Source: Cycas panzhihuaensis
Taxonomy: Eukaryota; Cycadophyta
DNA: 64,000 nt
Reading direction: 5' to 3'
Assembly (NCBI GenBank): GCA_023213395.1
Contig: CM041465.1
Span: 235,545,741-235,609,740, forward strand
How positions within the stretch are numbered: the first letter of the stretch is position 1; the number at the start of each line of letters is the position of its first letter. The notes beneath the pieces were generated by a model. That model saw nothing but the letters and a program-made list of their open reading frames with translations, searched no databases and had not been told where the DNA came from. Of the stretch, positions 23,902 through 36,169 are shown piece after piece. Made by a program: the position numbers and the translations under genes.

Positions 23902-25965
23902 ATGGTGCAAAGGCAGCACTGCAGAAAAAAGAAGATAGGGGCCCGAGAGGCCCTAGACCGTGATCAAATGGAGCTGAAAGATAGTTAGAGGGGTAGAGAG
24001 CTAATGTGAGCTTGGTTTTGATTGGTTTTTGTGGCATTTGTAGGCTATGATCATGGTAGACAACCGTGAGAATATAGGGATGGTGATGCTTAGTTTCATC
24101 GAGATGATGTCCAGGGAGGACAAGGGGGTCCTACAGAGGTGTGGCCTGGTGAAGGTCCTAAAAACACCTCGATATACGTCAAACCAGAGGCTATTGATTG
24201 ATATAGTATCACATTAGGACCGGAGGAGGCACGTTTTCTACCTACCCTAGGTGGGAGATGTGACAGTGACGATGAGGGACATCAGGCGGATACTGGGTGT
24301 GTCGGCGACTGGGAGGCTGGTAGACCTGGGAGCACTGCCTAGCAATGAGGTAGCACATAAAGAGACAGCATCATTTTTCATAAGGGTAGACATATGGGAG
24401 AGGAGAGGGGTCCCTCTCTAGGCTATGGTATTATCTAGAGTTCCTCATGTGAGGAAACTTATCACATTGTGTATTCTATTATGGATTTCCTGGAAATAGA
24501 ATTATAGGGATATCCCTAAGGGATGGATGGATGCAGGGCACTGTTGCATGGCCAGCGAGAGGATGGACTGGGCTACCCTGATAGTGGTGAACCTCGTCGC
24601 ATAGCTAGATGCTATCAGGACGATAGGTTAGGAAGGACTATCATATATCATGCTACTATAGTGTTGGTTCTTCGATCATTTTGGAGCAGTAGCACTAACA
24701 GGGGGACCACACCCCATTGCAGAGTGGGCCCCAATGGTCCATAAGTGGAAGACTAGACTGAGGGGGATAGAGGACTAGGCCCATGTCTAATGCTCAGTGG
24801 AGGCTACATCGTTGGACCTCCTCACTATGACGGACCTCATGGCAAACCCATATAGAGTAGTGAGGTGGGACAGCGATGACAAGGTAGGGAGTTAGGATGC
24901 TCCCAGGTGATGACGATAGTGGAGACAGAGGAGCTGGAGGAGATGGGGCTAGCCCATCATGATCTGCGGGAGAGGTAGGTCCATCAGGGACAACAAGAGG
25001 AGGAGCAAGGCCATCCGGGACTGCCAGCGGAGAGGCAGGCCCATCAGGGGCTATAGAGGAGAGTAAGGGGCCAGTGACACGAGCCCACAGGCTACGGATC
25101 ATGAGGAGATCCGAAGAGGCAATAGCAGAGCCAGTCCCAGCGAGGAGAGAGGCCCTAGAAGTGGAGGTACTAGAGGAGGAGGTACCAACAACTGGTAGAG
25201 AGCCAGGGGCAGAGGCTACCGTATGGGTAAAGGAGCCAATGGTTGTAGCAAGTGAGGCCTTACTTTCTTCATTATTTGATAGCTAGATAGATAGTTTGAT
25301 TTGGTTTTATTATGGTATACAGCTGGATACATACTGATACATGGCATGTTGGGTTTGCAGGTACATCAGAGATCTAATGGTTGGTAGAGGCCATGGTGAG
25401 GGAGATGTTCCCTCAAGTATATGTAGAGGGGCAACCACTCATCTAGATCGAGGATGCACCTAGATCGGTAAGTGCCCTCATGGCAGCATTCATCCCATTG
25501 GTGAGGGCGAGAGATATATGGGTTGTAGAGTCCCAATAGCATATAGGAATTTGGGGATAGATGCAGTGAGAGATGGACGAGGCTCGGGGCACACGAGACA
25601 CATTACAGAGTCACATATAGGCACTAGAGGCTCAAGGAGGAGCCAGAGGGGATATGGGGAGCCATATCCAGGTGGTAGTACTAGAGGAGAGACTCCAGGG
25701 GATGGAGGAGAGGCTACACCTCATAGAGACAGAGCGGGATCATATCCAGGTGTGATACGATCGACTGGTCAAGGACATGGCAGCGTCGAGGTCAGCACGA
25801 AGCAAGACTAAGACCCATATAGTAGTGATAACCCCGAGGAGGCCACGAGACGAGGGGAGCAAGGCAAGGTGCTCGTGGAGACTCAAGAGGAGTCTCGGAG
25901 GGATGTGGTCCCCAGGAGAGGGATCACACAGACTAGGAGATGATGCCCTGCAAACAGGACAGTAG

Positions 25966-26588
25966 TAGGATAATACTCATGTATCTCATTTTAACAGGGG
26001 AAAGCACGGGCTTCCAGGGGGTCATATATATAGAGTCATATGATTATACCCCCCCTGCAAGGACATTGGCTTCCCATATATATGATATGATATATGATTT
26101 TGATGTATATATATAGATAGGGCAATTGGTGCCCCATTTTGATATGTATATTTTATTGTGTATGATATAGATGTTTTATTATGTATGACATAGATGTTTT
26201 ATTATGTGATATACGTATTTCCTTCCATGCATGGCCATATATCTAACAAGAGTACACACGACCACCATGAGTAGAGGTGATAGATACATGTGGGGTTAGA
26301 AATAGGGTGACACGTGCATCCATGGAGGAGCATAGCAAGATATACAAAGGAAACACCAAGTGAGAGGAGGAGTAATGATACTCCAAAGCGTTGTCCTAAC
26401 TAGGGGATGCCCAAATAGGAAGACAAAAGTCCCAAAAAGATATGGGAATACGGGTTCCGCGGGAGGAACTAGAAAGAAATGAAAGAGGCCATTCTAAGTT
26501 GTCATTCCACCCATGGTTGGGAGAAATATGAACAACTTAAGATGGTAGTTTAGGCTCATTTTGGAGCGTGGGTGAGGTGACGGCAAGG
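25966..26588. other. TatA-2 intergenic spacer, 3' ends of integrase and antisense gene
   Basis: The two genes converge here. AT-rich in the part next to the antisense gene, with no open frame. Equivalent to 52655-53297. Confidence 0.6.
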
Positions 26589-27640
26589 TCACGAGTAAAA
26601 CTTCTTAAGGAATTTCCCATTAACAGCTTTCTCAAACTCAAGACCTTCCAGGGTGGCAATCCTATAAGCACCATTACCGAGGGTTTCGATAATGGTGAAA
26701 GGGCCAACCCATCTAGGTTTGAATTTGGTTAAACAGTCATGAAGATATTCTAATTTGAGGATATGGTCTTTGGGAAATAAAGGATGGGAATAAAGATGTT
26801 TATTGCAGGTCCTTTTTGAGTGAGCTTTGGACACTAGGTTAGCCTGATAAGCGGCTAAACGTCTCTCATCTAAACCTTCGATGTCCAGGAGGTGAGCCTG
26901 CCAGATTGACTCCTCATCAATGAGACCTCGAAGAGAGACTCGCAAGGAAGGGATCTCCACTTCTAATAGGAGTACCACCTTGGTACTGTAAACCAAGGAG
27001 AACAAGGTCATTCCTGTGGCAGAACAGATAAAGGTGTGATAAGCACACAAAGCAGAAGGAAGCTGGAGGTGCCAGTTCTTTTAAGACTGAGCCACAATTT
27101 TCTTTAGGATATTAACGAGAGTCTTGTTGAATGACTCTACCTGACCATTTGCCTAAGGATAGTAAGGAGAAGAAGTTTTGTGAGAAATCTTAAACTTCTC
27201 ACAAAGCTCATCCATCTCCTTGTTACAAAAGGGGGTTCCATTATCAGTGATCAAGACGTCTGGAATCCCAAACGGTAAATGATGTGCTGGTAAACAAATG
27301 TAGTTATCATTTTACTAGTAGTAGTAATTAGGGGAATGGCCTCCACCCATTTAGTGAAGTATTCCATAATAGTCAAGATAAACTTGTGTTGCGATGATGA
27401 AGATGGAGAGATAGCCCCGATGAGGTCTAGCCCCCACTGAGTGAAAGGCCATGCAGAGATGATGGGGTGAAGGGCCTCAGAAGGCACATGGGAGATGTTG
27501 GCATATTCCTGATATCATCGACATCTCAGGGCAAAAGCGTAGGCGTCCTTGAAAAGGGATAGCTAAAAGTAACCCATACAGAGGATCCTCTGGGTCATAG
27601 ACTAGCCCCCACAAATACCATGGTGGTATTTGGTTAGCTT
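26589..27640 (-). pseudogene. TatA-2 integrase, frameshifted
   Basis: Blocks: WPFTQWGLDLIGAIS (first catalytic Asp), then a frameshift near 27250, LITDNGTPF (second Asp), a stop in PYYP-ANGQ, VESFNKTLVNILKK (Glu), then a clean frame 26589-27050 covering the C-terminal region to NGKFLKKFYS and the stop. The three catalytic acids are all still encoded. The N-terminal zinc-binding part is scrambled near 27600. It inserts the cDNA copy; here non-functional. Confidence 0.85.
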
Positions 27641-28469
27641 CGTTGGTAGTGACGCAATAGAGGAGGATCTCATCGAAGGACCTCTTATACAATACTTCAT
27701 CCATGAGGAAGTATTGCCTAGCAGAAGTCCAGATACAAGATCTAACTTTACTACTAGCATCAGGGCAGTATTATTGTTGCGTGAGATACCGCACTATGTT
27801 GCCATACCACCCATTGTCGATGAGTGGATGGGGAGCGACATCCTTAATAGTCAAGATGGACTCATCAGGGAGAGAATCGTCGATGGGAGTATCAAAAGAG
27901 TTAGGAATAGGGGCATCTGCGAGCTGCTCAACCACTACCATTCCCTTCTTAGATTTCTGGTTAATGATGTGAAGGTCAAACTCTTGAAGTAGGATAGCCC
28001 AACGGTCAACCCTCCCCGTTAAATCTAAATGTGTGAGTAAGTATCACAAGGGATCATACTGGATGATCATCTTGGTGGTGTTGCCAAGCAAGTAATATCT
28101 AAACTTCTTAGTCGCGTGGACCAAGGAGAGACATTCCTTCTCGGCAGGAGAGTAGTTAAGTTCAACAGCCATGAGAGTGTGACTAATAAAATAAATAGCC
28201 CTCTCGACTCCTGAGTCATCCTCATGAGCTAACATAGTGCCCAAGGATTCATCAGTCATCGAGGTATAAAGAATGAAGGGCCTATCAAAGCGAGGGGGTG
28301 CTAGCATAGGAGCGGAAGTGAGGGATTCCTTAAGTCCTTCGAAGGCTTGTTGGGTCTTGTCAGACCAAACAAAAAGAGCTCCCTTCTTCAATAGGTTTGT
28401 AAGGGGTTTGGTGCTTATGGCAAGGTCTGCCAAGAAGCGCCTAAGAAAACTGAACCTACCTAGAAACAC
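27641..28469 (-). pseudogene. TatA-2 gypsy RNase H and linker to integrase
   Basis: The clean frame 28044-28469 includes APMLAPPRFDRPFILYTSM, AIYFISHTLMAVELNYSPAE and KECLSLVHATKKFRYYLLG, the usual Ty3/gypsy RNase H. A Tat-type connecting stretch (ADAPIPNSFDTPIDDSLPDE) follows, with a few stops. This is the first of two RNase H domains in the element. Confidence 0.85.
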
Positions 28470-29345
28470 TTTGATCTATCGTTGGGTTCTAAGAGGCAGC
28501 ATGTCAAGGATTATCTTAACTTTGTCAGGGTCAATCTCAATCCCTTGTTTTGACATAAGAAATCCAAGGAGTTTGCCTGAAGTGATGTCAAACAGACACT
28601 TGAGTGGGTTTAGGCTAACATGATACTTGCGGCATAGCGTAAAGATAGCCCGCAAGTTGAAGGGATGATGGGCCCTAACACATGAGAGACCCATCATGTC
28701 ATCCATGAAAACTTCCAAGGTGTTATTGATGAGGTCATAGAAGATGAAATGCATCACTCTTTGATAAGTAGCGCCTGCATTTTTAAGACTGAAGGGCATC
28801 GCTTTATAGGCGAAGGTACCCCACGGGGTGGTGAAGGCCATCTTATGGTAGTCTTCAGGAGATATCTAGATCTAGTTGTAGCCAGAGAAGCCATCCATTA
28901 AGGACATAACTTTGAATCGACCGTTCGATCAATGATTTGATCGATAAAGGGGAGTTGAAAGTTGTCCTTAGGATAAGCATTGTTAATATCGGGAAAGTCG
29001 ACACATGTAGATGGCCCCATTCTTTTTAGTAATAGGGATAATGTTGGATACCCACTTAGGGTAATCGATGGAGGTGATGAGTCCAGCATCCAATAGCTTC
29101 TCAACCTCCATCTTAACGATGGCTAAGAGCTTAGGATGAAGAGGACACTACTTCTGGTGCACAGGGTAGGCGTCAGGGATGGTGGTGAGATTATGAGTAA
29201 TAATGGAGGGATCAATTCCCTTTATGTCAGAATAATCCCATGCAAAAACGTCTCGAAACTCCTAGAACAAAAGGGAGTACTCCCTTACCTCATTAGGAGA
29301 GCATTCTATCAAGATCTTAATGATCTTGCTAGGGGTCAAGCCTAT
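28470..29345 (-). pseudogene. TatA-2 reverse transcriptase, broken
   Basis: N-terminal part in shifted frames: FRDVFAWDYSDIKGIDPSI, VEKLLDAGLITSIDYP, SLMDGFSGYN (first Asp). The clean frame 28476-28841 then runs MAFTTPWGTFAYKAMPFSLK to FMDDMMGLS (the xMDD box, both Asp kept), NPLKCLFDITSGK and QGIEIDPDKV. Frame changes near 28850-29050 and a stop at the RT/RNase H joint. Confidence 0.85.
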
Positions 29346-30109
29346 GTCCTAAGTTTCCCCCATGCACATGGCATTCCCCTCCTCGAAGTAGAGAGGGACA
29401 AGGTCAATAGGAGGAGATGGAATAGGGGATAGGATTGGGTTAGTAAGTGTGGACCCAATCACAAGGATCTTCTGGTGGCCAAGCCTATGGTGACCAGAAG
29501 GCAAGTTAGGCACGAATCCCGCTAGGTACTCAAGCAAGGCTTCATCATCTTTGAAGTAATCCACCCCATGGATGACCTTACTCCGAATAGATGAAGTGCT
29601 AGAGGAAGTAAGGGCAACGAGACCGTGATGGTCGTTGGGTTGCCCAACATCCTCGACAGACTCCAAGAGAGAGTTAAGAAGGGGCTCCTCGGAAGGAGCA
29701 AAAGGTAGTTCTTTGAAGCCATCACCTACGGGGGGTGATGAAGAGGAAGAATTGATGACATACGAGTCAACACAAGCAATGACATGTGACACATAGGAGT
29801 AGCTAGTCTCACCAATGAAAGAGGTTCTAGATGGGGATGTAAAATAGGATGGGTGTGACCTACTGGTGCGGAGGAAGGAAATGGGGTGGAGACAATCCCC
29901 GTCCTCATCATATGATTAGTCATCACTAAATGAGGCAAGGTACCTATAGCTCCCAACACTAATAGGAGCGAAATATGTGAGACTAGGAAAAGAAGATGCA
30001 GGATCTTCTTCAGTGTGAGCCAGATTGGGTATACTAATGGAGCAAGCCGAGGCGTGAGTAGAAGGGCCTTAGCTTGCCTGCTTGACAAGATATGTTTGTT
30101 TGGCAAGTG
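29346..30109 (-). pseudogene. TatA-2 protease-RT linker
   Basis: A 147-codon clean frame (29349-29792) rich in Ser and Pro, plus an upstream part in the same pol frame with stops. No recognised domain. Copia-3 inserted into the equivalent region of TatA-3. Confidence 0.65.
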
Positions 30110-30950
30110 GGTATTCATGAGAAACAACCCTCATTCATCCATCGTGGATGAATTTAAGTTGCCCCTAGAGAGTCAAACACATGGCTCCCATTTGGTCAAG
30201 AAATGGTTGACCTAAGAGAAGGTTGTAGTCAACATTGACGTCGAGGACTACAATATCGGCGAGGGTAGTCTTACCCTCGAGAGTGAGCAGAATTGCGACA
30301 GATCCCAATGGGGTCTTTTCACTACCATCGTAGCCTTAGCATCGCCATGGAATAGGTTCGAAGGCAAAAATACCAAGCTCTTGCATGACACGCAAGGGCA
30401 TGGCATTCACAGAAAAACCATTATCAACAATAGTCCTTCGCAAGGTGCAATCGGGTGTATCGATGGTGATAGTGAATGGGAAGTTCCACTGATGTTTCCT
30501 TTCACACGCGGGAGGAAGGTCCTTAGGATCAAAAGAAATAACATGCTCACAACTTTAGGTGACGCCTAAAGCATGGACGGGCATGTCATTTGATCCTAAA
30601 GCTTCCAAAAGAAGGCCTCGTTGCTTGGGATAACTCCTCAAAACATCCATTAAGGACATTCCCGCAACGGTGATATGGAGTTCGTCAACAATGGAGAAAG
30701 GCTTACCCTTCACAGTAGTTTGGGTAAGTGCCCTTCAAAAATCATAACGACTTAGACGCACGGGAATAACCTTGGGAAAAAGAGGCACTTCCAGAAGAGG
30801 GTTCTCTGGAAGAGGATCGGAAGAAGTAGAAGAAGAAGCACCAGCTGCTTCTTTGGTGGCTTGAGACCGAGTAAGGGCATATGAAGGCATAGCTTCAAGC
30901 ATTTGGATCACATTATTTCCCTTATTCTGGGACTGTGAAGGTGATGGGGT
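30110..30950 (-). pseudogene. TatA-2 aspartic protease
   Basis: One long frame with few stops: MSLMDVLRSYPKQRGLLLEA, FPFTITIDTPDCTLRRTIV, then the active-site motif DNGFSVNAMPL (Asp kept, DNG in place of D-S/T-G as usual in Tat), then VNVDYNLLLGQPFLDQMGAM. Processes the Gag-Pol polyprotein. Confidence 0.85.
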
Positions 30951-33690
30951 GCGTCAGTTAGGGGAACGAGAGGAAGAGGACGAATCCTAGGCGCCCTTCC
31001 CTTTATCGCAGGAAGGATGGGAATTTGGTAATCTTCCTCGATTCCGGTTATTCTTGGATTAGGTGTTGTGATCACATTCCCTATGCTTGGGGAACGAATC
31101 CTTATGGATTGGTTGGTCTAGATTAGGCCTTGAGGCCTATTTAGGGGATAAGTCATGTCGAAGGGCATCTTTGGGATGCTGGGCCCTACAACGTGAGTCA
31201 TCGTAGAAGCACTCCCCATGAATGGAGCACCACTTCTTCTTAAGCAAGGATCTGTCTTCCTTACTTGAGAGGACTAGGTATTTCCATTCCTAAGGAGGGA
31301 AGCTTGGGTAGCTTGTTGAATTTGTTTGTTAGAAGTTGGAGATGAAGGAGCTTGAAGTTTGAGCTCCTTCATTATACGTTCAAATGAATGTATGGAAGAA
31401 GTAAGGGGGTCTAAGGTCTTCTCAGTTGGGTGAGAAGAAGACCTAGAAGATTGTTGTGGTTTAGTATCCTTGGTTGGAGGTGGTGCCTCACATCGTTGTG
31501 AGGGCTTAAGAGGTTTCTTGAGTCCAGCCTGGATCTCAATAGCCTTTAACGCTAAGAACTTCGCAGTTGCAGAGTCGCATGTAGTCTCCCCCATTTGAAG
31601 GACTTCCACATGTACTTCAGGACGAAGTGCGTTAACAAAAAGGTCTCTCTTCAACTCCTCGGGCAACGTGGCCTTAGTGGAGTAAAGAAGGTCATGGAAT
31701 CGTTGCACAAAGTCATGATTCATCTCATCATGACCTTGTTTGAGTGATAGGAGGGATTTCATTCTGCTTTCAAATGGATGAGCTACATCAAAGTAATTGC
31801 TAGAATGAAAAGATACATTGAATTTGTTTGTTAGAATTTGGAGATGAAGGAGCTTGAAGTTTGACCTCCTTCATTGTACGTTTGAATGAACATATGGTAG
31901 AAGTAAGGGGGTCTAAGGTCTTCTCAGTTGGGTGAGAAGAACATCTAGAAGATTGTTGTGGTTTGGTATCCTTGGTTAGAGGTGGTGCCTCACATCGTTG
32001 TGAGGGCTTGAGAGGCTTCTTGAGTCCAGCTTGGATCTCAATAGCCTCTAACGCTAAGCACTTCACAATCACGGAGTCGCATGTTGTCACCTCCATTTGA
32101 AGGACTTCCACATATACTTTGGGACAAAGTGCATTAACGAAAAGGTCTCTCTTTAACTCCTCAGGTAACGTGGCCTTAGTGGAGTAAAGAAGGTCATGGA
32201 ATCGTTGCACAAAGTCACGATTCATCTCATCGTGACCTTGTTTGAATGATAGGAGGGATGTCATTCCACTTTCAAATGGATGAGCTACATCAAACCAATT
32301 GCTGGAATGAAAAGATAGAGTGGGCAGGGAGGCGATAGAACCACTTAAGGGTGTCGCCCTATAAAGATCATGGAAACAATTTCATTAAGATATGGTTGTA
32401 AGCCCAATAATCAATACATGCCATAGAAAAACTACGCACGTGTTCTGTTGGGTCTTGCAAGGAAGTTCTATCAAATCTAGGAACTTCGGGAGGATGAGGT
32501 GGCAGATTAGTTCTTAATGCCTCAATAAATAGAGGTGTTGATCTATAGTCCATGAAAGGACATGCCCTTGCCTGGACTGTAGGATTAATGAATGATGTTG
32601 TAGGTAGTGAGCAAGGAACGAATGAGGGTGGCAAACCCATCCCTCCTTTAGGAAATGCCCCTTACTGGAAGGGGGCTTAAGGATAAGCTCCTTGAAAGGG
32701 AGTTGGGTTCCCTTGCGAAGGTGCAGTGAAAGGGACCATGCTGAATGGTGAGAAAGGAGGGTGTGGAACTAGGTTTTTCCCATATGGGCCACTCGTAGGT
32801 GGTGCAACCCCATATGGGTGTAGCAGGTCCACACCATAAGCTGAAATGCTATTCCCTTTACCTTGCCCCCAAGGTTGAGAAGTGTAACCTGGGGGTATGT
32901 AAAAGGAAGGACCAACAAGTTGGTTTTAGGGATGTGTGGGAGTAGATCCCATAAGACTAGTGGCTAAAGAGTTAGTAGAACCCACAGGCCTACTAGGGAA
33001 TGTATGTGCCATATTAGGAGATGGCACATTAGCTTGGCTAGGAAAGGGTATGCTAACCTTCAATTGAGGGAAAGACATACCACGAGAAGATCCTAAAGCA
33101 CTAGGACCATGGCAAGAGATGGAAGGTGCAACATTCACCCCCATGGTTGGTGTAGGGAAGGAGCGGGATGAATGCGTAGGAATAAAAAGGTTACTAGTAG
33201 TAGGAGGGGCAGGTGCAGATGAAGACAGTGGCAAAGGAGCGAATGAAGAGGACACTCCACCACGTAGAACATCTTCAAACCACCTGGGATGTGATTGAAG
33301 GTGAGCCACTCAAAATCATTTGCTAATAGCTTCAACCACATCAGCGGGAGGGGTATCTACGTGACCATAAGAGGTGGATGAGACCTCAAATGACGTAGAC
33401 CCCTCAGGGTGTTCCTCGTAAGAATCACCAATCGAATGGTGAACCTCAAGAGAATGTGGGTCTTCTACCACATGGGTAGAAGGATGGATATCGAGTGAGT
33501 GATGTTAGTCGTTTGGGTATAAAAGAGGATCTTTATCCTCTTAGGTAGATCCTGGAATAGACGTAGGGAATTCGTGAGTACCTGATGCAAATGCATGGTA
33601 GGCCCAATCGGAAGGGTATCCTTCCGTAGTTGAATTAGAATTTGACGATGGAAGAGGACGATACCCAGGATCTTCTAATAATGGAGGTAA
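30951..33690 (-). pseudogene. TatA-2 gag with internal duplication
   Basis: N-terminal Ser/Pro-rich part (33309 down to 32926, from about LPPLLEDPGY near 33690), then the retrotransposon gag core (VPRFDRTSLQDPTEHVRSFS, ACIDYWAYNHILMKLFP at 32368-32640), then two copies of the segment from SLLSFKQGHDEMN to SSPNSNKQIQ, then a zinc knuckle C-x2-H-x4-H-x4-C (CSIHGECFYDDSRC near 31210). Frameshifts lie near 32300 and at the duplication joint. Confidence 0.85.
31316..32319 (-). repeat. 502-bp tandem duplication inside TatA-2 gag
   Basis: Units 31316-31817 and 31818-32319, both starting TTGAATTTGTTTGTTAGAA on the plus strand. The unit length is not a multiple of three, so read-through shifts the frame. 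TatA-3 gag has one copy only. Confidence 0.9.
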
Positions 33691-33868
33691 GCCACGTAAA
33701 TGACAAGAAAAGCATCACATACAAAGCTAATTGACACTTTAGAAGAAAGAAAGGGCGATAAAGAGTGCACATTGGGGGCTAACCAATGAAGGAAATGAAG
33801 TGGGAGGAACCACAAGCTGGTAGTAATACCAATAGAAAAGGGATAAAGACTAGCTCCCTTACTGACAA

Positions 33869-33888
33869 GTCCCCAGTATGGTCGCTAG
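33869..33888 (-). other. primer binding site of TatA-2
   Basis: Minus strand (C)TAGCGACCATACTGGGGAC right after the LTR end CCA. The TatA-3 version, TGGCAACCATACTGGGGACC, starts TGG as expected for a tRNA CCA end. I cannot name the tRNA. Confidence 0.75.
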
Positions 33889-36000
33889 TGGATGCGCGTC
33901 TATGGGATAACCACCTAGCTATGTAGGGATAGCGAGGATAATCGATGACACTATCCGGTGTGGATAAGAACCTACAAGTAAGGTGAGTATCACGTAGGGT
34001 GCCCCGTGCACCGAAGCACGAGTTTGGGACCTGTGGATGGTACCAAGCTACCTAAAGGTGGTTCCCCACTTCACTAAGAAGAGGGAAGGTAGAAGAGTAG
34101 CCTGGATAGATCTTGGGGAAGAGTCCTCCCACCTTTAGATGGCTAGAAGGGAAGGGAGAGAATCCCTCGAGGGTTTCCCTATAGCGAAGGGAAATGAGTA
34201 GGGGGCAAAGTAAGTGAATAACCTATGGTTAAGGTCTTCTCGGTTATCTGGCTAGGCAGAAGAAAGCCAAGGGAGGATGAAGGGAGCGGAAATGATTGAT
34301 CAATCAAGAGTTCCCCCCTTCAAAAGAGTAATCAAAAGAAAAGAGGATGCTAGGACACACGCAAGCAAACTAAACCAAATATGACAAGCCGAGAGGGCAA
34401 GGGGGGAGTTTACAAGATGAAGGGAAAGGTTGGAGGGAAAAGTTTCCTAAAACCTTTTCCTATGATAGGTGTAATGTATAAAATATAACAAATGGAATGT
34501 AAACCAAAAGAGAGAGTCGATTCCCTTTTTCCTTTTAAGTGATCTAATTACTACCATGCAAAATCTTCTAAAGGAAAGAAAATAAAATGAAGCGGAAGTA
34601 CATACCTAGGATGAAGAGGTGATTGAAGTGGTAATGCTCCCACAAGGTGTCCAAAATTGCTCCACAAAGCACGGTGAAAGAGAGGTCGCGGTAGGGCAAA
34701 GCGTGGGGCTTCCTTACCTTCCTTGGAAGCGATACTAGAGTGCCAAGAAAGGAAAAAAAGAAAGTAATAGCAGCAAATAAGATGCTATAATAAAATATGA
34801 GTGACCTCACTTACCCGTAAGAGAGAAAAGGGGGAAATCCCTTACGTCCTTTGTGTACCTACAAGTACGCACAAATATCCCTTTCCAAAGAAAGGAGGCT
34901 AGCAACACAAAGTGGAGTTCCAATAACACGTGTACATATTCTACAAACAAGTCTCTACACATATATATTAGTGTTCGTGAACCATAAGATTACAGCAACA
35001 AACTATGGTAAAAACTACTCAAATGAATGGTAAGTAAATAGGTAAGCCTCTGAGTGGCTCACCTCCCACAAAGAGTAACCCTACCCTCCCTCAAGAAGCC
35101 ACAAGGCAACGAGGGTATGGCTATACAACTAGCTAGAAATTGGGGTAGTAGAGATGCAAAAAGAGCCCAAAGCAAAGCTCAGTAAGCCAGAGTGCTATGG
35201 GAAGCAAACTGGGTCATTGAGAGAAGGACTGAGTCAAGAAAAGTAACCAGGGCTTATACATTGCCTGGATTAGGGAAATGAGCCCTCAAACCAGTACTGC
35301 AATAACTGCCAACACTGATTTCAGTAGCTAGAAATAGCCTACCAATCCCTTTCCCTACTCCAGGAGTACCACAGGGGCAAAGAGGAAGGTTTAGAGGGTG
35401 GAAGCCTCTTAGGGAGTGTGAGGGTGGTACGGAATCCACCTAACTCTATCCCAAACCTTATGGAGCCCTCTTTTGCCGCTGTCTTGGGTGTGAAACGCAA
35501 GAAAAGAGGCCTAAACAGCAAAGAAAAAAAGTCCAAAGAAAAGGCAAGAAACAACACTTGAAATAAGATAAGACAAGCTAGTGTCAAACATGCAAAATTA
35601 GGCAAAGGAAAGACCTTAAACTAATAAATACCTTTGGAGAAGATGGGAGGCATTTGCCTCTGCCAAAGCCTACTGAGAAGAGGCTAGAAAATCTGAAGAA
35701 AAGCTAGAGTGCAGTAGGTATGGAGCCCCTACTAAGATGGCTGGAGAAAATCCTACTTCTGAGACCACTTGGTGACTGCCTGGGTAAGGAGACCTTGAAA
35801 ACTCCTCAAGAAGGCCCTCTCCAAGGCATTCAATGAGCTATGAAGATGTCATAGCAAAGCCAAAGGAGAGCTAGGCACTGGAGTGATTACAGGTCCTGGA
35901 ACAGTAGTAGAGCAACAGAAGATAGTAGACAGTAGGGCATTTTTCCTTGTTGATCCTTCTAAAGAGAGATAAAAAGTCCCTAAAAGAGAGTTGAGATGGA

Positions 36001-36008
36001 CTTAAATA
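36001..36008 (-). promoter_or_regulatory. LTR TATA box of TatA-2
   Basis: TATTTAAG in context GAGTATTTAAGTCC. The equivalent boxes are 37745-37752, 57867-57874 and 21392-21399. It implies a transcript start near 35970, leaving about 2 kb of R-U5. Confidence 0.6.
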
Positions 36009-36145
36009 CTCAGCCCCAATCCTAATCGAGTGATTAGGGCTTGGCTAGTGTTGAGTTGGGTCGAGAGACACGTGGTAATTCTACAATAAATACGTGAATT
36101 ACCATGACAATTTTAAAAAATAAATTATAACAGTCGCATCGTAGG

Positions 36146-36169
36146 AAACTTCGCGGTACCACAAAATTT
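36146..36169. promoter_or_regulatory. GGTACC dyad in TatA-2 5' LTR
   Basis: 24-bp palindrome, AAACTTCGCGGTACC then ACAAAATTT, the best-preserved example. Flanked by GCATCG and CGATGC, which are themselves inverted. About 140 bp upstream of the LTR TATA. Confidence 0.65.

Larger units (their letters stand above)
23559..24043 (+). other. intron 1 of the TatA-2 antisense gene
   Basis: 485 bp, GTGAGT to a T-rich tract ending GCATTTGTAG. Phase 0, as in TatA-3 (483 bp). Holds two of the GGTNCC palindromes. Confidence 0.65.
23535..25965 (+). pseudogene. antisense accessory gene of TatA-2 (plant-mobile-domain-like plus coiled coil)
   Basis: Runs opposite to gag-pol. Predicted exons 23535-23558 (MATVRLNL, start in GAGATGGCG), 24044-25251 and 25361 to about 25965; introns 23559-24043 (GTGAGTGG...TTTGTAG) and 25252-25360 (GTGAGGCC...TTTGCAG). 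These sites match the TatA-3 copy base for base in position. Exon 2 begins AMIMVDNRENIGMVML and contains VTMRDIRRILGVSATGR and NEVAHKETASFF, resembling the plant mobile domain (PMD) found in transposon-linked and host plant proteins. Exon 3 is Glu/Arg-rich, consistent with a coiled coil. Several stops, plus indels that shift exon 2 by one base, break this copy. Maize Grande is known to carry an antisense accessory gene in the same region; identity to it is untested. Confidence 0.75.

Noticed and set aside
27630-27992. 120-codon plus-strand frame opposite the TatA-2 RNase H-integrase linker
   Set aside because: Shadow of pol. A similar frame at 51266-51628 in TatA-3 is likewise antisense to pol and has no TATA, splice sites or domain.
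29726-30127. 133-codon frame near the TatA-2 protease-RT linker
   Set aside because: The pol frame with homology to TatA-3 is a different one; this is a low-complexity alternative reading.
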